NCBI GenBank assembly: GCA_029891345.1 | Contig: CM056993.1 | Location: forward strand, 231,479,488 to 231,543,487 | Reading direction: 5' to 3' | DNA from: Dryococelus australis | Lineage: Eukaryota > Arthropoda > Insecta > Phasmatodea > Phasmatidae | Length of the DNA stretch: 64,000 bases | In this document: piece after piece, positions 60,175-64,000 of the stretch | Layout: every line of letters starts with the position of its first letter | Numbering within the stretch: the stretch's first letter is position 1 | Program-made: the position numbers and the translations under genes | Notes under the pieces: model-generated | Database searches by the model: none | What the model was told of the DNA's origin: nothing | What the model saw: the letters and a program-made list of their open reading frames with translations, nothing else

Positions 60175-60500
60175 AATGGGCCGCGGTATTGAAGTGGTAG
60201 GAAAACTCGCCTCCCACCTAGGCGAACCTTGTTCAATTCCCATCGGTGTCTCTCCCATTGCCATGTGGGGGTCGTGACGGACGATGCTGCTGGTGGTCGG
60301 CGGGTATTCTCGGGGATTTCTCGATTCCCGCCCTTGCATTCCGAAGCTGCTGCATACTCTCCTCGCTTCACCCGCGTCGGCTCTCAAGACCTCGATGCCA
60401 AGAGTCTCAATGCACTCCACTCAACAAGCCAGACTTCCTCCTTCACAGCTAGTAGCGTAGTAATTCATGCCATCCAACACCCAACACAACAGAACCCATG
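60175..60500 (+). mobile_element. tRNA-derived SINE
   Basis: The head reads GGGCCGCGGTATTGAAGTGG, then CGCCTCCCACCTAGGCGAAC and TTGTTCAATTCCCATCGG, giving an A-box-like region, an anticodon-stem pair (CGCCT/AGGCG) and a B-box-like GTTCAATTCCC at tRNA spacing. A GC-rich body of about 230 bp follows, ending in a short CCAACACCCAACACAACAG tail. This is the architecture of a tRNA-derived SINE copied by a LINE. The short frames across it do not code. Confidence 0.82.
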
Positions 60501-60998
60501 ATGAGGTTGATTGTTTCTTTAGAGAACTATGTTATATTAAAGGCAAATTTGAAAGAATGGGAGAGCTTGCTAGTAATTCTACGGCTGCACGGCAAGAAGT
60601 TGGTTTTATTTTATACTACGATACGTTAAGGGTACATGGCAGATGAGCTTTACCGATCTCTTGCCTCCCATGATGGACAGAATTGCACGATCCCGGAGGA
60701 TCGGAATCAAATTTCTCGCTTGTGAGAAACATGACGGATTTTGTCAGTAAAAGGCTGGTTTTCTCTGTGTCTTCCCCCACAATTACATTAAATCGCTTAC
60801 TCTCCTTAAACCATTTTACCTCATCTATTATTTACGTTGACCTAGGCCAGCCGGCTCCAGAATATGCCAACAACCAACTGCCTTTCGTTTCATCAATATA
60901 TAACTTGTAAAGATCATGTGACACACATATTATTTTCAGTTCAAAATATGATCAGTGAGTTTATGCTTCACTTTACGTAATGGAAGGCCGTCTGCATG

Positions 60999-61021
60999 TG
61001 TGTGTATAAATAAATAAATAA

Positions 61022-61101
<80 letters not shown>
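60999..61101. repeat. (TAAA)n then long (TA)n microsatellite
   Basis: A short TAAA run is followed by about 37 uninterrupted TA dinucleotides at about 61027-61101. Confidence 0.97.
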
Positions 61102-61105
<4 letters not shown>

Positions 61106-63720
61106 TGGAGGCAAATATCATTATGTCTTAAATATTAAAATTTACAAGAGTGCAGTTTAACTCAATATCATGACGGCACACGGTCTGGATAAATCGCTTA
61201 TTATTCCGGATAGTATTTAGGGGATGTAACTCCTGAAATAGCGCGAAAATTACAATAAAACAATGTCAAAACTTCGGTTTTGTAAAATATATAGTGCTTT
61301 CACCTCAGATGCATATATATGTATGTATATATATAGACACACACACACGTGTATGTGTTGGCTCGTATCATAAAGATTCTTAACACTCAAGATGTCAATT
61401 AATATAACAGTAATATTGCAGTAATATATCATACTTTAACTTCGACAATCGAGCGATTATGTGAACTGATCGATACTTGGTAAATGTGCTTAATCAGCAA
61501 ATTGGGAATTTTTTATTATTGTAATATGATACTTTCACCTAACTAGACGATCATCAAGAACGGAGTTATTTATACGACTTCTCTCAGCAAACAGCTAGAA
61601 GGGAAAGACGTTTTCTTTACCACTAATATGAAATATTTTGGTTTCGAATTAAGTTTCGTAATTTTTGGTTGTTCGGTGCATTTATAATGCATTTTACAAG
61701 TTGAACGTAAGCGTGGGTGTGCGGTACTGATCACACTTTTACGCTGTTATGGCTGGATATTTTAACCTATACAAAATAAGGTATAAAATAAATTTAAAAG
61801 TTGTTTATATTCCCATTTATATAAGAACATAATTTTAAAATAAATAAATTTAAAACAATTTATATACATATATGTAAATAATAAAAAAATAATTTTATAT
61901 TTGCATATTTATATAACTATAAATATTTATGTAGAAAAAATATTAAAACTAATGTTATATTTCTGTATTTTTATATAAATTATAATATAATTTAAATAGG
62001 GTTATATTTATATCTTAATGTAACTATAAATATTATGTATAAAATAAAATTTAAATAAATATTTATTTACTAATTCATAAAACCTATGCATAATAATATA
62101 TGAAATTAACTTTAAATAATTTTATATTTACTTATTTTTTACTTAATAATTTAATATTTATATATTTATGTACACAAATTTATCTCTGTGTTTTCTTCTG
62201 GGGCGAACGATTATGTGGATTTTGTCAGACTGCTACAATACTTATTACCTAAAAATGTTATGGTGGAAGTCCTTTTGTGGGCAGAATCTAGTCTCTTTAC
62301 TATAAAAGATATAACTTTAAAGCCCTGCTTCAAGTCTGACACGCGTGTCAATCAACAAACTCGAGAAATTTTATGTGAGTACTCCTTTCCTGCCAAAAAA
62401 CTGTCCTGTCTGAACGATTTATTTTTAGTCCCGCCATCTGGTGAAATGTGTGATGTCTACAATTTCCTGAAGAACGATTAAATGCCGCTGTGTTCACAGA
62501 ACTACAAGACGTTAATGAACTTGGTTAGCCAGTCTGCTTGGTTAGTTGTCACGTCTGTATTTGGTAGCCCAGATCAATAAACTGTGATTTTGTTTGAAGA
62601 GGGGTTATTATTTGAAGAGGCAATATTTTTGCGGCAGAAAAACGTACTTTGTTTTTCTTTGCTCCCCTCTCCACCCCTCTTCCCGCGGGGTGGCGCACGT
62701 CTGAATGCTTCCAAACGCTGAGCTACACTGAAGAGAGGCGCGTGGCGTTCCTGGCGCGGCCGAGCGCTGTCTGATGGCTACTACTGGCAACGAGTTCAGC
62801 CTCGCACACTGTGGTACTTTCCATACACCTCTCCGTTATTCCCCCCGCCTCCTTAACCTTCCCGAGTCACGTTTTCACGTATAAATGTTCATCCCCAGCC
62901 CGAGCAAGTGTGCAGTGCTTCTCATCGAGTTGCGCGGGCTGGTTTACGATAGATCATGTCTACACCACTTCGTACTTCGGGACTTCAGCATGCAAAGACG
63001 CGTTTTCGCATAATATGAATACTACTCAAGTTAAGTATTGCAATGAACGTAGTTGCTATGCCCTTTTAGTAGTGTTTTATTAGCGATTTTTATAGAGAAG
63101 GTTTCTCACTGTTGTGATTGTGTGAATTTTCAATATGGTATTCTACGGAAATGTTTGTAAGAAGTGGATTCCTCCTATTTTTTTGGCATGCTGTAGGAAT
63201 GGTCTGCTGGAGTACGATTTGCCAAAATCATTTTAATGCCGAGGAGTTTAGTGGATATTTTATGACATGCTTTTATGCTCATGGTTAAGCGTAATGAGGG
63301 TTTTTGCTCCTTCACAAAGTGTTATTGAAATAGGTATTCCATCTTGTACTTTTTAGTGAATAATCAGACGTACTTTTACTTTTGAAGTTGTAATGGATGC
63401 TTGCTTTACTCAGGGAGTCTCTTTACCTCTTTTAATGGGCTTTCACAAGTGTTTCAGGTTGGGTGATTTCTCAGTTTATATTAATATTGTTGTTTTTCTG
63501 TTTGTTCGAGTGCATGTGTGTTCTCTCCTTCCCCTAGTTCACCGATTAGTAGCAAGCAACAGACATTTACAGATTCAATTTATAATTTTCAAATCTAGTT
63601 GCAAATGTGTTGTTCTTGGCGATAATGGATAGATGTGCTTCAATTTATTTGTATTGATTGTAGAATTTTTGTCTCCATGCTTTTTTTATTTTTTATATAG
63701 TGTGCGTCCTTCTCCTTGCC
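61102..63720. other. AT-rich stretch, then GC-richer stretch, no gene assigned
   Basis: Positions 61750-62190 are extremely AT-rich (A/T runs, ATATTTATA words). The plus-strand frame 62188-62481 (97 residues) has a protein-like composition but no recognised domain; it could be a short exon or chance. At 62640-63000 the DNA is CpG-richer. The frames 62811-63083 and 63393-63632 were not recognised. Confidence 0.35.
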
Positions 63721-63721
63721 T

Positions 63722-63796
63722 TCCTTTAGCCCTGCTACGCCCTAAAGGGGCGTAACAGAAAACTGCGCCACTCTGCTTAAGGCAGAGTTGGTTGCA
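63722..63796. repeat. Two adjacent small hairpins
   Basis: TACGCCC-TAAAG-GGGCGTA and, about 20 bases on, CTCTGC-TTAAG-GCAGAG. They are short but perfect and lie in an otherwise unstructured region. Confidence 0.6.
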
Positions 63797-64000
63797 TTCC
63801 ATTGCCATTTATCCAGTTTTTTGTTATTGATTGGAAATGAACTGTTGATTTGAAAACGTTTCAAGGTACTGCCTGGTTGCAGCAACTGTTCAAATAGACT
63901 CTAACACAGCTGCTCCAACAACTTCATATTCCAGACTTGCCGCAGGAAGCGACTTTCGACGAGTTGAGGACGTTAGCTATTGGTTTGGCGCGGGAACCTT

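Noticed and set aside
1..64000. CRISPR arrays, operons, riboswitches, bacterial promoters
   Set aside because: The window is animal nuclear DNA; tandem repeats here lack the repeat-spacer pattern and there are no compact gene clusters.

Overview
This window is nuclear DNA from an animal, almost certainly an arthropod and probably an insect with a large, repeat-rich, AT-rich genome. The evidence is a spliced-looking peritrophin-type chitin-binding gene with threonine-rich mucin linkers, arthropod-type transposable elements (a Jockey/CR1-like LINE, a Helitron with a DUF6570-like region, Tc1-like transposases, a tRNA-derived SINE and several MITEs), degenerate TTAGGT arrays, and no bacterial gene organisation. 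Species cannot be fixed from the sequence. Only one convincing host gene is visible; nearly every other open frame is a repeat shadow or a decayed transposon fragment.

Layout. 1-1.67 kb: 3' part of a decayed LINE reverse transcriptase. 6.3-7.6 kb: a broken gene for a double-jelly-roll-like protein of the kind carried by Polinton-like elements. 9.0-10.5 kb: Tc1 scrap with a 21-bp perfect hairpin, a 152-bp tandem duplication and a short foldback element. 12.5-19.8 kb: copy A of a large composite repeat. 20.5-21.9 kb: collapsed Helitron gene. 22.5-23.3 kb: tandem repeats. 23.4-25.1 kb: decayed transposase-like gene. 25.4-29.7 kb: copy B of the composite repeat (minus strand). 30.0 and 30.9-32.7 kb: two terminal-inverted-repeat elements. 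33.65-40.1 kb: copy C (plus strand). 43.2-44.5 kb: chitin-binding gene (minus strand). 48.6-49.6 kb: palindrome, 31-bp minisatellite and MITE. 50.6-52.1 kb: a giant foldback with arms of roughly 600 bp. 52.6-53.4 kb: Tc1 transposase remnant. 57.7-58.5 kb: cluster of seven CACGTG motifs. 60.2-60.5 kb: tRNA-derived SINE. The rest is AT-rich sequence without recognisable genes.

The most unusual item is the composite repeat present three times (A, B, C). In the same order it carries an AT-rich head with TTTCCC motifs, a long pyrimidine tract, a conserved block, a tRNA-Arg-like module, an AT-rich conserved block, and, in B and C, a TATA-containing block and a degenerate GGTATG-type array. B and C face each other and form a ~13-kb imperfect palindrome; in A the array is flipped and another element has inserted beside the tRNA-like module. 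The second unusual item is the 50.6-52.1 kb foldback, whose arms each hold tRNA-like promoter boxes. All homology statements between repeats come from reading and aligning by eye; boundaries are approximate and no identity percentages were computed.
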